This document shows, one piece after another, positions 36,901 to 48,861 of a DNA stretch of 64,000 bases. Under the pieces are notes generated by a model, which was given only the letters and a program-made list of their open reading frames with translations, did not search any database and was not told where the DNA came from. How positions within the stretch are numbered: the stretch's first letter is position 1; each line of letters opens with the position of its first letter. The stretch spans positions 992,001-1,056,000 of the forward strand of contig NC_085854.1 of NCBI RefSeq assembly GCF_020906515.1, in the 5' to 3' direction. Source of the stretch: Vanrija pseudolonga. Its lineage: Eukaryota; Basidiomycota; Tremellomycetes; Trichosporonales; Trichosporonaceae. The position numbers and the translations under genes were made by a program.

Positions 36901-39900
36901 CCATGTCCTGCAACAGCTCCCTCCTGCCTGATCGAGTCGTCGCCCCCGTCCGTGTCAAGGGAGGCGTTTCTCGCCTCCCTTCTCGGCAACGGGCTGCTAG
37001 TCGCGACTGCCTGGCTATACGCACGCCGGGGCCAGCATGGGCCAGCCCATCAGACCCCGAGATGAGATGATTCATACCGTGTACGGCAGCGGTGCTGGTG
37101 CCCCGGCTGGCTGCAGGTGCGGGTCTCGTGGGTCTCGCTCAGGCTCAGGATTCGGCTGGGGTTCTGGCCCGCCGTTATCCTGCGATCCCCTGCTAGATAT
37201 GAAACGGGCGAGGGGAGGGCGAGGGTCGCGATTTCGCCGGCTGGCTGGCGACTGGCGGCTGGCTGGGCGGCAGTCTGGATCTGCTCCGACTGCTGCGCGT
37301 GCATCCTACACAACGGCAACGTACCGGAAACGGCCAAATGCAATGTCTTGCAGCATCGGCACATGCATGTGGGAGGGAATGGATGCTACAGAGCGCTAGC
37401 TACCATGTACATGTGTACGTTTCAGGGGCGGGGGTGACAACAACACGGGACGGGGAGACTTCCGCGCAACACGCTCTGTTACATGGATACTGAACCCCCC
37501 GAATGTGCTAAAGCATGTGCATGTTGCTCGGCGGTGAGTTAGGAGTTAGGAGACTTTCTCAACAGGTGCCTAGAAGTGTCATGGCCGACCGGCCGGCTCC
37601 ACCAAGTCTCAAGCGACATGTGTCTATGTGATTGTGTTTTCTTTGTGTGCTCGTTGGTCGGCGGCTCGGCTAGCTGCCCTCGTAGCTCCATCGGTTCCAA
37701 AAGGGTGCATTCCACGCGCCCAGGTCAGCCCACGCCGCCGACAGCGGCGACTGCGTGCCAAAGTGTCCGCAGACCCCCAGATCAGATGCATCATTGCGTC
37801 GTCGGAGCCCTAGAAGAAGAACGAGGCGCTTGCTTGCCGGATGGAAGGCAGCAGGATTGCAGGATCTATGCAGGAGCACGAGCAGTAGCGTCGTCGCGGT
37901 GGCGGCGCAGTGCGCATTCGCCAAGCTTAGGGGTGCATGCACAGGATGATGTCTACTGCCGCCCGCCGCCGCCGCTCCATTGCTCGCTCACTGCCCACTG
38001 ACTGAATGCGGATACGAGGATGTGGCCCTCTTCTGCGGCTGCGGCGGCGGCGGCGGCGCAGGAGGAGGCGGAGGCGGCGGCGGCAGCAGAGGGGGGCCTG
38101 TTAGTTTGGAATAGTTGGTGGCCACCACAAAGGACAAGCAAGGGGCCACGACGACTTAGAGCAGGAAGCGACGACGACGACGACGACCACGACACTACGA
38201 TGGACGGGGCGCGGTGGTGGCGGATGCTGCGGCCAAGTACGAAACGAAGGAAACGGCGACGGGTGCGCGACGGGTGCCTCGGTATTCCTGTCGATCCTTG
38301 ATGTTGGTGGGCCAAGCCAGACAGACCAGACACGCCCGCCAGACACGGCAGACGGCAGACGCCCGCCTGACACCAAATAACATCATAATCGACCCGCACC
38401 AGAGACACAGAGAGTAAAGTGATACACGTACCTGTTGCGCCTCATCACGACCGACGGCTGACGACGCCTGCCTTCTCCTGCATTTGCATGTATGTACAAC
38501 ACTGACCTACCGACCGACGGGTGGCCCGTCGTCGCCGTGTGTGCATTGCCCCTTGATGTTGATGCTGCGACTTGCGAGGGGCAATTTCGGCACGACGGGG
38601 ACGGGGGTGGGTCAACATGGCTTGGTTGACGCACGGCACAACGGCACGCGGCCAGAGTGACGAGACGGGGCTTGCACCAAAAGTGTGAAGCGTCTACTCT
38701 AACTCGAGAGAAACAACGTCACTTAGGCACGCGCGTTTTGGGTGCCGAGAATGCATCTTGGTGCATGCCCATCTGATCAGTCCGGTGCCCACGGCATCCA
38801 GCGGTAAGTAGCGTTGGCGCGTTGGCGGGGGCGCGGCGGTCAGTTGGTGGCGGCGGCAGCAGCGACAACAACGGGCATCATGCCCATCTGCGTGCCGTGC
38901 ATGCCCACTCACACATCACACTTGGCTCGCAGCGGTTTGCTATCCGCATCCGCGCTTGCAGGTATGCTCTCTCGTAGTCGTCGCACGTCGTCGTCGACGG
39001 CGGCGGTGAGTGAGTGTACCTGCGTTGCGTGCCCCTTTGACCCGTCGTCCTTTGTCTTTCCTTTTTTTTCCTGCCCTCCCTTCCTGACCCGCTCGTTGGA
39101 CCCAAAAAAGGAGGATGTCACCGGGTTGCGGCCTAGCGTTTTGGACATGATGATGATGGCAAAAGATAGGCACGATGGCGATCAAAGTGCAACGAGATGG
39201 CTCAGGGTTTTGTCGCAAAAGCGAACGGGGAAGTACAAGGTCAGGGCAGGGGGAAGCAAGGGGGCGCACAAGGAGGCGCAACAGGGGAGGGGCGTAAAGG
39301 GCCAAGGCCCCAAGGACTAGAGATTCGTGGGTGCCAACCACCCAAGCAGCGCGGGCCGGGCAAAGGAAAGAGGGAAGGCGGTGGCAAGGCTTGGTTTCGC
39401 TGGCGTCAGCTGGTGTTCAGGGCCAGACATCCCCCTCGTCCACCATTCAGGGTCCAACAAGACACTACCGTGCTCGGTCCTTTGACTTTGCTCGTGTGTG
39501 GTTTCTCGGCCCTGAACGCCAAACGCCCGACCCTGAGGGAAGACTCACTTCGTCACTGTCCCAAATGACAGATTCAAAGTTGTCGTCGCTATGCCATCGT
39601 GTCACCCGCCGCCGCCGCCGCCGCTGATGAAGATGGATGGTACTGGTGCTCCTGCTGTGCTGTGTGCCCGCTCAGATACCCATTCCCAACGCAAACAGAG
39701 CAGCGCCCCCCGCCCCCCCGCCCCTTCCCTGTCGCCGCCGCCGCCGCTGCTGCCGTGCTTTCCCCCCTTCCCTCGACGGAAGCTTGTGCTTACCCACCTA
39801 ATTTTTTACGCACACACACGACCCACACACACACACATGTACCCCTGGTTGCGCTAATCCCCCTGTCGCAGACTTGGTCGAATGCCGACCGACCGACCGA

Positions 39901-42900
39901 CCGGATCGCGCCGCCGCCGCGAGCCAGCCAGCCAGACCCACGACTCCCACTCATCATCACCATCATCATCGCCTCCCGGCTACTGCACCCCGCGCGCCGC
40001 GCCTCGCCCGCACCCTCCCCTCCCTCAGCCGCGCCACCCCAACCCCCAACCCAGCCGCCGCCGCCGCGCAGCCCACCCCCCCTCGTTGCCGTAAGGGACA
40101 GATTGTGTGTGTATCCTCCTTTGATCAAAGTGGGCGCAGTTGGGGGCGGGGCTTAGCGGTTTCTTGTCTTAAGGGTATCGAGGGCAGAGTTTAACGATCC
40201 GAAATTGTGGATGCCGAACTCGTCGTCTGTCCCAGATGCGTTGGGGGCAGTAAAGACGAGGCGCGGATTGCCGCAAGGCTGGCTCGCGCAGCGGAAGCAG
40301 CCTTTCAGTAGCGGCAGAGGTGGCGGCGGCGGCAGGTGGGCAGCGGCGACAGCGGATGTTGCATGTAATCAAGCTCTAGTTTGTTGCAGGTCGCTCCTTG
40401 CCGCGCGCGGCTGTTGCGCTCTCTCCTCGATGTGCAGCACCACCTTGTCATGGTCACCGCTGTTGACCCGCGCCCGCAGCTGTGCTCTTGGTCTCGCTGC
40501 CGCATGCACACATGCACACAGGCATGCGCGCGCGCGCGCTGCGCTGGCTTGCCTTGCCCCTTTGCGTCTCGCACTCGCCTCGTCCTCTTCGGCCTGAGAA
40601 TACCACACAATCACACACGTCTGTTTCCCTTGGATCCAAGCCGGCATCTACAAAGTGGGCTTGGGCTTGTGGGCTTGTGGGTTTTGCCCAGCAAAGTGTC
40701 AAGCTTGGGTTAGGTCTATTGCCCCTGATCGTAGTCTGGCGAGATGCACACGCCTCCTTTTACATATTGCCCCGAACGAACGCTATCTCTGTCCGTCGGG
40801 ATGAGGGCAGGGGCCGAGGGAACGGGGGGGGGGGGGGGGCAAAAAGAGCATGACAGGGGCGAGTCTGTACGACCAAAGCAAGGTACCGAGCACCCAGTTG
40901 CCGTAGAGACAGTTACACAAACCCGCCCCGCCCGCCGCCGCCTCCGCCGCTGCGTTCAAGTGGCGGCGGCGGCGGCGGCAGAAGGGGGCAGATGCTACGA
41001 GGGTTACGACGAGGCGGCAGCCCGAGGCGCGGCCAGGACCAAAGAACCAGGACCATGCATGCCCTGATGGCGGGGAGCTGGCGCACGACAATCTCACCCC
41101 TCTCCATCATTGACACCACCCGATGGATCAAGTTGCGTTGCGTCCTTGCTACAATCAGGCGGCAGAGGCCACGGCAACAAGCAGCAGCAGCTTGATGCAG
41201 CAACAGCTCCTGGTGCTCATGGGAGCATAGCAAAGTGCCAAGGGCCAAACCTTTCCTGGACAAGAGGCTGCCATCGTCGTCTCCTACACTACTACTACTT
41301 GCTGCTGCAGCAAATCTTGTTGTAACAATCACCATCACCATCGCCGCAGCGCCCCCTCTCCTCCTCCCTCCCTCGTCGTCGTCCCCCCTTTGAGCCCTTT
41401 CCGCCGCCGCATTCAGTCGTCGGCAGTAGCTCAGTCTGGTGCGCAGGCCGCAACCTCTTAATACACACACCAACTCCTCTCTTGCATTCACCAACTCGGT
41501 CAACGACACGATACAGAACGAACGACGACCACGCGCTTGTTGCTCGCTTCGCCCCCCTCTCACTCTCTCACACACACACCGCCTCGCCGCCTCACTTGAG
41601 CACGAACCCGACAACGACCACCACGTTGCCTCCTTCGCGCTCAGTCCCACTCCTCCCACCTTCTTGATCACCTCGGGCCTGCGCGTGTCGGATCTGCGAA
41701 GGGAACCAACCCAACCCCGACAAGGACAATTCGAGTGCCCCGCCCGCCCCTCGGTCGCCGCTCAGTGTCACCCACCCGCCCCCGCCCCCTTCTCGCGCGT
41801 CTAATTTCCCCTTCTTGGAGACGACGCACGATCCGACCATTGTGTGTTGTGTGGTGCGCCCCCCCTTGGTCTTCCCCCTCGAGACTGCGACACGACCAGA
41901 TCGGCACCAGCGGCAGAGTAGCATCGTTGTCGGCCCCCGTGACGCCAACGCCCACACGCCCAGCCCAGCAGCCCCAGCTCGCCGACTTTACGCCCACCCA
42001 GGACCGCCTCTTTGAACGACGCCACCGCCGGTGCACTGTTCCTCGTTTGAGACAACAAGTGACTCTCGCCTGCGCCTCTGCCGTTGTCGTCTAGGTCGTC
42101 GTCTGGCGATCTGCCTTCCCTGGCGCACGCTCACGCGCACGCTCACACAATAAGTAGCACAAGTAGCCACCACCACCGGCCAACTACAACAACATTGCAG
42201 TCAGTGCGCCGCACTGTCCTTACCCCCAAATTGTAAGTCGCCCCCCGGTTTCGTAACTCTTTGGACGAGGTGTGCCCCGTTGTGTTACTGTTGCGGGTCG
42301 GTTCCTCGCCACGCGCAGTACAGGCAGTGCGTGCGTGCGTGGCGGCGGCAAGACAACAGTGGGCTATGGCTCTGCCTCGCCCGCAGCCTCGCCCTCACCT
42401 GCCTCCCCCCTTCCCTCCCCCCTTCCCTTTGCCGCGCGCACACCCCCCAAGACACCGACCGACCGACCGGCCGACCGACGGACGACGACGACGCCAGCGC
42501 CAGCGCCGAGCCACATTTGCGTTCCGAGCGCCTGTGTGCTGTGCGTCGTCGTTGTGCGCAAGGGTGGCGCTTGGCGCTCAAAGAGAGATTAGCACACAAA
42601 CGAGGCCGCAGGCACGATCAGCCATCCATCACGGAGCGCGCGCGCACCACCACCACCCACCACCACCACCACGACGCACGCCTCGCTCGTCCTCGTCGAG
42701 CGAGCGAGCGAGCAACATCCTCCTTGACCACCACCGCGATTCATAATTTCCCGTCTTCCACGCTCACACCCACAGTCCAGCCCCAACACACGCCACCACA
42801 CACACACACACACACATCAAAGCGCGTCGTGTTCTCGTCGCTCAACATCGTCGCTCTCCACTCTGCACACACACGCATCGATCTCAGGTCGCCACTCGCC

Positions 42901-43398
42901 CCTCCGTCGAGAAGTTGCAGGTTGAGTCATTGATTCCCCCTCGCGCCCACTCGGACAGCCTATAAAGTCGCAAGCCTCGGTCGCCCAACAGAACCCAGAC
43001 TTGTCAACACCCTCTTCCCCCAAGAGGTACCTTTGCGTTAGTCAACCCCCCAACCCCCACCCCACTCCACCAAACCACCTCCACCACGCGCCTCCGCCGC
43101 CACCACCACAGCCCTTGTTGTTGTTGTTTTTATTGACACCGACCTCAGCTCTTTCCCCAATCTCCCCCCCGCGCCAACGGTGGCAACCTCGTCTGTGGCG
43201 GCGCAGCTCGTCCACAGACCGGATCCCGTCGTCTTGCAGCCACTACAGCAACTGCCCCACTGGGGCCGAGTCGAGGGCCAGGTGGCCTTCAACCAACCGG
43301 TTCAGAAAGGCCACCACGCCCGCGGCCCCTACCGCTCTTCGTTGTCGCTTTCCCCACCAACTTCATCATCACCATCCTCCCTCTATCGCACGTCTCCC
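33905..43398. other. Long gene-poor interval upstream of the cyclin gene
   Basis: About 9.5 kb with no gene I can support on either strand. Open frames up to 303 codons exist but are Ala/Arg/Ser/His-rich, overlap others and lack domains. Contents include TGGC microsatellites (about 34497-34515, 35319-35337, 37225-37270), a GGATT repeat (about 35946-35970) and GGC-triplet runs (about 38035-38090, 40310-40350, 40955-40985). A G16 tract lies at about 40825-40840. From about 41400 the plus strand becomes pyrimidine- and CA-rich, ending with CA repeats near 42795, and has a donor-like GTAAGT near 42234; this part probably includes a long 5' leader of the cyclin. Confidence 0.5.
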
Positions 43399-45475
43399 AT
43401 GACCTGGGCGTCGACGTCGTATCAAGCGGCAGCGGGCTCCACGTCTTCGTTTGAGCCTCAGACGCCACCGCTTTCTGGCTGCGCAACAGGACCCATCATG
43501 GACGGTTACGCAAACGCATGGGACGTGAACGGCAATGCCGACTACGATCCCTCCTACGACATGCCGCCCATGCTCGAAGATCCCCTGATGGTCAAGGGTG
43601 CGGCAAACGAAGCCGCCCCACTCCACACTTACATGGCACCCCTGTCGCTCAACGCGGCCCCAAGTCTGCCTTCTCCACCACCATCCAAGCGAATCGACAT
43701 GCGACTCGCCCAGCCAGGGTCGGAAGAATCCAAACCCGGCTACCTCACCCCCTTGGCCTCCTACACGGGTATGTTGACGTGTTTCTCGTTGTGTATGTGT
43801 GTTCCTCACCGCTAACACGTCTCTTCCAGCCGAGACTTTCTGGTACTTTTGGTACGCGGTCATCTCGCCCATCGACATGGCTGGCCGCCGCGTGAGCAAC
43901 TTTCACTCGACGACAACAGCAGAGCCCTTCGACAGCGAAGGACGGCCACGACATGCGATCGACCCAGGCCAGCTCCAGCCGAATGTCGCATTCCGCCAAT
44001 TTGTGTTCTCGGTCTTACACAGCACACAGGTTTCATTCAGCGTGACAATCCTCGCCCTCATGTACACCTACAAGTACAAGAAGATTATGGCGCTCGGACA
44101 ACGTCTCCCCTACAAGCACGAGGTCAGCGAAGCCCAGGGCTTTGTGACGGGTTTGATGCTTGCAAACAAGTACCTTGACGATAACACGTACACCAACACG
44201 ACGTGGGCCCAGTTCCTGGGCATCCCTGTCAAGGACGTCAACGAGTACGAGCTCGACTGGCTTGACGCGCTCAAGTTCAACCTCTACGTGGGACCAGACG
44301 ACTTTGAGAACTGGCGGTCAATGCTCGATGCCCACGTTCGCTCGCGGGAGCGCGGCGATGCTCTCGCCGCCATGTCGGTCGCGGATCCCTTCTCGCCCGG
44401 AGTACGCGCCCGATCGGCCTCGCCGCCCCTGGGGTACTTTGACCACGCCAACGGCCAGGATGCTTCCCTCAGGAAGCGTAGCGCCAAGGATGCGTTCGCA
44501 GCCGATGTGCTTCACAACACGGGAATGTACGAGGCTGCGCGCCTCGGCGCTCGCAAGGCGTCCTTTGCTCCCCTGCCAGGATACCCCACTGCCAGCACCG
44601 CTCTTCCTACCCCCACGCCCTCGGTCTTGTCGCCTACCAACGTCGGTGGCCACGCCAGCGGCAGCAGCCTCGGACGATCGTCTTCGCTTAGCCGCCAGAT
44701 TGCCCGTCTTCCAAACGGCCGTCGGGATTCGTCAGGGCAAGACCAGATTGCCACGGCGACCATGGACCTCCGCCACGCGGCTGCAGCCAACACGCTCAGC
44801 AACTGGGTCTACCCTACGCCAGCTGCGACCGAGGCTCTCCAGTTTGACAAGGACGACCGTTGGCGCCAGGCCGCTGCCCGCCAGCACCGCCTCTACTTCC
44901 TGCAGGCGGCTGCGACGCCCCAATTCGGCCCCGACCCTCGCTACCACAAGGCGATCCCTCACTATGTCGACCCGTCGACCGGCTACGGATACACCGCCGC
45001 GGCGGTCGCGGCCGCGCAGTACGGTACCCAGGAGATCATGGACGTCGACCACCTTGCCAACGAGATCAACCTTGCGTCGCCCACCGACGTGGCCATGGCT
45101 CAGCAGCAGCAACAACAGCAGATGCTCATGGCGATGCAGCAGCAAGCCCAGCCTGCGGTCCCCTCGGCATACATCCCGATCGCGCAACCCGTTCTCCACC
45201 CCCATTTCCACAACCCTCAGCCTGCGCAGTTTGCCAACGCTGGACCTCCCGGCTACGCCTACGGGGCGCCGGCCTGGTTTCAGCCTCAGCAGCAACCACA
45301 GCCGCAGCCTCTCCAGCTACAGCAGCCCCAGCCGTGGGTTGCTACCCGTCACTGGCGCGCTGGTCATGCCTCTCGTTGGAGCACGAGCTCTGAGGAGGGC
45401 TACATGAACCTCCGCCCACCGCCCATTTGCAACTCTGTCAGCGAGTGGTCTTCTCCGCTCCACGCTGGCTACTAG
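43399..45475 (+). CDS. Pho85-type (Pcl/Clg1-like) cyclin
   Basis: Two exons, 43399-43768 and 43830-45475 (61-nt intron), give 671 aa. A cyclin box lies at roughly 175-300: FRQFVFSVLHSTQVSFSVTI, LALMYTYKYKKIMA, LMLANKYLDDNTYTNTTWAQ, VNEYELDWLDALKFNLYV. The KYLDDNTYTN motif is characteristic of the Pcl class that activates Pho85 and links nutrient state to cell-cycle entry and polarity. The C-terminal half is low complexity, with a Gln-rich stretch (AQQQQQQQQMLMAMQQQA) and a second PQQQPQPQPLQLQQPQP. The start is the first in-frame ATG (MTWASTSYQ); the frame stays open upstream to at least 43180 without ATG. The gene stands next to the longest empty interval of the window. Confidence 0.88.
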
Positions 45476-48354
45476 AGAGAGACCAGCGGGTCTGTCACCA
45501 CCACGCCTAATACGATCGACACTTGTCGTCGACCACGCCTCGTCCAACAACTGTTTTGGGCCACGCCACACAACCATCCAATGTTCTCGAGTCGCAGCAG
45601 GACTTCGGACTCGAAGCTTGATACTACAGACGCATCATCCGCCAGCAATTCAACCACTTAATCCATCCATGTCATGTCTGCATCGAACCGTCGACAGGTT
45701 TTCAGAGGTCTTTTACTGTATCTATAGAGTGGTACAAAGAAGTTGGGATGTACATTGTCCAATTGTGTGGGGTTGGTGGGGGTGCAAGGAAGTGATGCTG
45801 TCATTGGTTGTGGCACGTATGACGCGCGGCCACACACGCTTGCGTGGGTGCATTGGTGTGCATCGCCTCGACCACAGGGTGATGATGATGATGTTTGGTC
45901 TCGATTGACGCGCGCAGGGCGGGGGTCCCAGGAAGAGGAGCACGACGAGCGCACGCGTGCGCAGTGAGTGCGCAGCGTCAAAGTGCAGTGCCGTGCAGTC
46001 GTGGCGTGCGTCGTGGCAAGTCAGTCGTCGAGTCGACACGACGAGCCATCCAGCGTGGCGCGACCCGACGACCCCTTGTGCGTGAGACTTTGACTCTGGA
46101 GCGCACGTCGTGACGAAGGGGCAAGGTTCTGAACTCCTGCACTCTCTCGTCATGTGTGCGTCTGTCGTCGTGCAGGAGCAGATTAGGCGCAGGTGTGAAT
46201 CTACGCGTCGTGGTGGGCGGGCGAGGTTCGGTTTGCACCGCCGCCAGCCGCATAGTGCCTCGGCGCAGACAAGGGCATACACAGTCGTCGTTGTCGTCGC
46301 CGCTCGCCGACTCCGACGACAGCTACTACTACTCGGTCTGCTCGACCCCGCCCGCCCGCCCGCCTGCCCGCCCGCCTGCCCGCAGCAGCGAGGAACACAA
46401 CCCAACAGTAAATCAATCTATCGCCTCTCCCGCACGACACCCCGCCAGAGTCAAGTCCCCAGGCCGATGCCGTAAGCGCTGCGGGTGCGTATACTTTGGC
46501 CTCATCCGCCCGTGCCGTACGCTCTTTCGGTAGCAGGCACGACTTAGCGGCATGCTAGCTAGGTGTGCTGCTGGCGGGGCAGGGCGAGGTGCATGCGTGC
46601 GTGGCGTGTGTGTGACCATTTGCGCTTGCCTGGCCTCGCCGGCGTAACGCCGCCGCCCACCGTCGTGACAGGCCCGGCGTTAACCTCCGACCCAAGCGTC
46701 CCTGTTCCAGCGACGTTTCGGGGCCGCCGGTACCTTCATGAGGCACGTAGTGGCGTTGGCGTTGTTGGCAGCAGCGGCGGCGGCGACCACCAGCAGTCGG
46801 GTTCCAGTTCTCAAGCGGGCGGGGTTGCGTTGCCAAGCCGCAACCAACGCAACGCAACAAACGAGGCATGTCTCACTGTCCCGTGGCTTAATAGTCTGCC
46901 GGCATGATGGTAGTGGCGAGGTAACGGTGGCGTGGCGCGCACAGGCCTCGGTCGCTCGCTGATGCATAGTTGCTAGTTGTTGCATGGTGCGTGGACGGAT
47001 GCATGGATGTGGATCGGAGGGACCGCTCCGCCACTCGCTCCTAGCTACGACGAGCCCGGTGCCCGTCGCTTGGTGGCGACACTCCCGGTTACCACACCCC
47101 GGTACGTACGGCAGGGGGGCTGGGGGCGATTCTATTCCGATTCCAGCAGGCGCAATCAGTCGTAACGAACGAGCAGCGATCGTATCTGAGAACGAAGAGT
47201 CGGCATCGTCTTCTCAGAAGAACCAACTGCGGCGTTGCTGGGAGTAGCTAGAGGAGGACGTGGCGACCGTCCCATGCCTTCCATCCTTCCCACCACACAC
47301 AACCTTGTCGCTGCCTCTGCTCCCCGGTGACGACCAGCGCTCCCGAGCCCGCTGGTGTAATAATCGGGCGGGCGTACTGCCGTACGGTAGTCGGCAGCAC
47401 GGGTATCTGGACGACGAAGACCACGACGAGAAGAGCAGCTCGGTGGGAAGGAAGGAGGAGTACAGCCTTCTGAATGCCTCCAGCGATCCCAGCGGACACT
47501 GGTCACGAGGGAGGGGGACACTGTGACGAGGTAGCCGCACAGCCTGCGCGTGTGTCAGTCGACACGGCAGTAGGAGGGGGCCATGACAGTGGAGACGACG
47601 GCTGAGGGTTACAGAGTGGCGGCAAGCGTCACTACCGCCCGTGATCACGGCCGCGAGCACCACAGTGGCGCACGGGCTATTGGAAAGAAACTCGCGTTGA
47701 CATCGCCGACTGACAGGCGGCGTCGAGGAAGAGTGCGCCGGCAAGGCTGCAAAGGCATCGCGGAGACGCCGTGGGCGCGCGTCGACGGCGGGCGGTGTGG
47801 CTCCCACTGCTGACGGGTTCCCCGCCCACCGTCCATCTCGCACCAGGTGCACACGCTACCTTGCGTCGATTCCGTGTAGCCTATACGCGCGAATCTCGAG
47901 AAGGAAGCGCTCCACGAGGTAGCCGACAGGTTCGGAGAAGAGAAGCCTCGAGTAGTGGAGGGTGGCAGGTGGCGCCGGCGCCAGCGTTCCTCCTCCTTCC
48001 TCCTGGACCCCATCTCTCACACCCATGCAGCTGTTGCCCCTCCCATCGGAGCCCATATACACCTGACACAAGGAAATCTATGCGTACAACCAGCGATGGG
48101 CACGAGTCCATGCCTGCAGTCGCGACTGGACCGGGAAGGGGAAGCGCTCATGGCCAGCGAGGTCTTCCGCCCGACCGGACTCCACCAGAAACGCCCAATC
48201 GCACACGCACAACTAACCGGCTTCCAACGACAGCACCTACAGACACACTCGGGTCTCTCCACGACGCACCACAGCACGGCAACGAGCCACAGTGCCCACA
48301 ATGCGAAACGACAAAACCAAGAGAATGACCCAATCTTACAAGATCACATGATCA
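45476..48354. other. Intergenic between cyclin and tRNA, with an uncertain coding-like signal
   Basis: About 2.9 kb. No gene is supported well. On the minus strand two segments look coding by composition: one at about 47858-47945 (LFSEPVGYLVERFLLEIRAY, then an AG|GTAGCG donor) and one ending at 47248 (QIPVLPTTVRQYARPIITPA, then a Trp-rich tail). I could not connect them and recognise no family. Confidence 0.35.
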
Positions 48355-48440
48355 GGGCGTGTAGCTCAGTTGGTAGAGCGTTTCATTCGCATATTCTGCG
48401 AGACTTGAAAAGGTCTTTGGTTCGATTCCTAACTCGTCCA
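48355..48440 (+). tRNA. tRNA-Ala(CGC) with an intron
   Basis: The A box TAGCTCAGTTGG and B box GGTTCGATTCC are intact. The D stem GCTC/GAGC is perfect and the anticodon stem is TTTCA/TGAAA. The loop reads TT-CGC-A followed by an intron of about 13 nt whose TGCGA can pair with TCGCA around the anticodon, the usual bulge-helix-bulge arrangement. The acceptor stem has G3-U70 and discriminator A73, the alanine identity elements. Odd points are a U6-U67 mismatch in the acceptor stem and a U51-U63 mismatch in the T stem. An oligo-T terminator follows. It would decode GCG, a common codon in this GC-rich genome. Confidence 0.78.
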
Positions 48441-48449
48441 GTTCGATTC

Positions 48450-48454
48450 TTTTT
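48450..48454 (+). terminator. Oligo-T terminator of the tRNA gene
   Basis: TTTTT begins ten bases after the discriminator base, as expected for RNA polymerase III. Confidence 0.65.
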
Positions 48455-48861
48455 GGGTTTGGCGGCGACACATGCCACCATACATCCAAACCATTTGGCC
48501 GCGGCATCACACCTTTTTGTAGCGTGCATGCGCTATTCCTGCGCTGCAACGACTCGCACAGGGGTCAATTGGCAGCATGCGATGTAGATGGATGCTGTAC
48601 ACTGCATTTCTGGCTCGCTGGCGGCACAGACGGGCAAAGTGACGACGACAACGCCGCGCTCAGCCAGGCGTGTCTCCTGGTTGCAACGTGCAGGCGTCTG
48701 GATTGCGGCACCTCGCCGTTCCCTCCTCCAGATGCCGAGCACTGCTCGCGCGTCATTGACTCCCTAGTGCAGGACGAGGCAAGGCCAGCCGTCTCGCAGA
48801 TCAGAAGGGCCTCGTACCCAGCTCCAACCCACACTCCTTCGTACTGCAGAACATCTTGCAT
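48455..48861. other. Intergenic between tRNA and the BCL7-like gene
   Basis: About 400 bp. Nothing else is supported; it contains the 3' flank of the minus-strand gene ending at 48862. Confidence 0.5.

Noticed and set aside
40913-41671. 252-codon minus-strand frame
   Set aside because: Built on triplet repeats (GGC, GCA) and low complexity; no homology or splice support.
48352-48549. Minus-strand open frame containing ELGIEPKTFSSLAEYANE
   Set aside because: It is the antisense of the tRNA-Ala gene; such frames arise from tRNA sequence and are a known source of false proteins.
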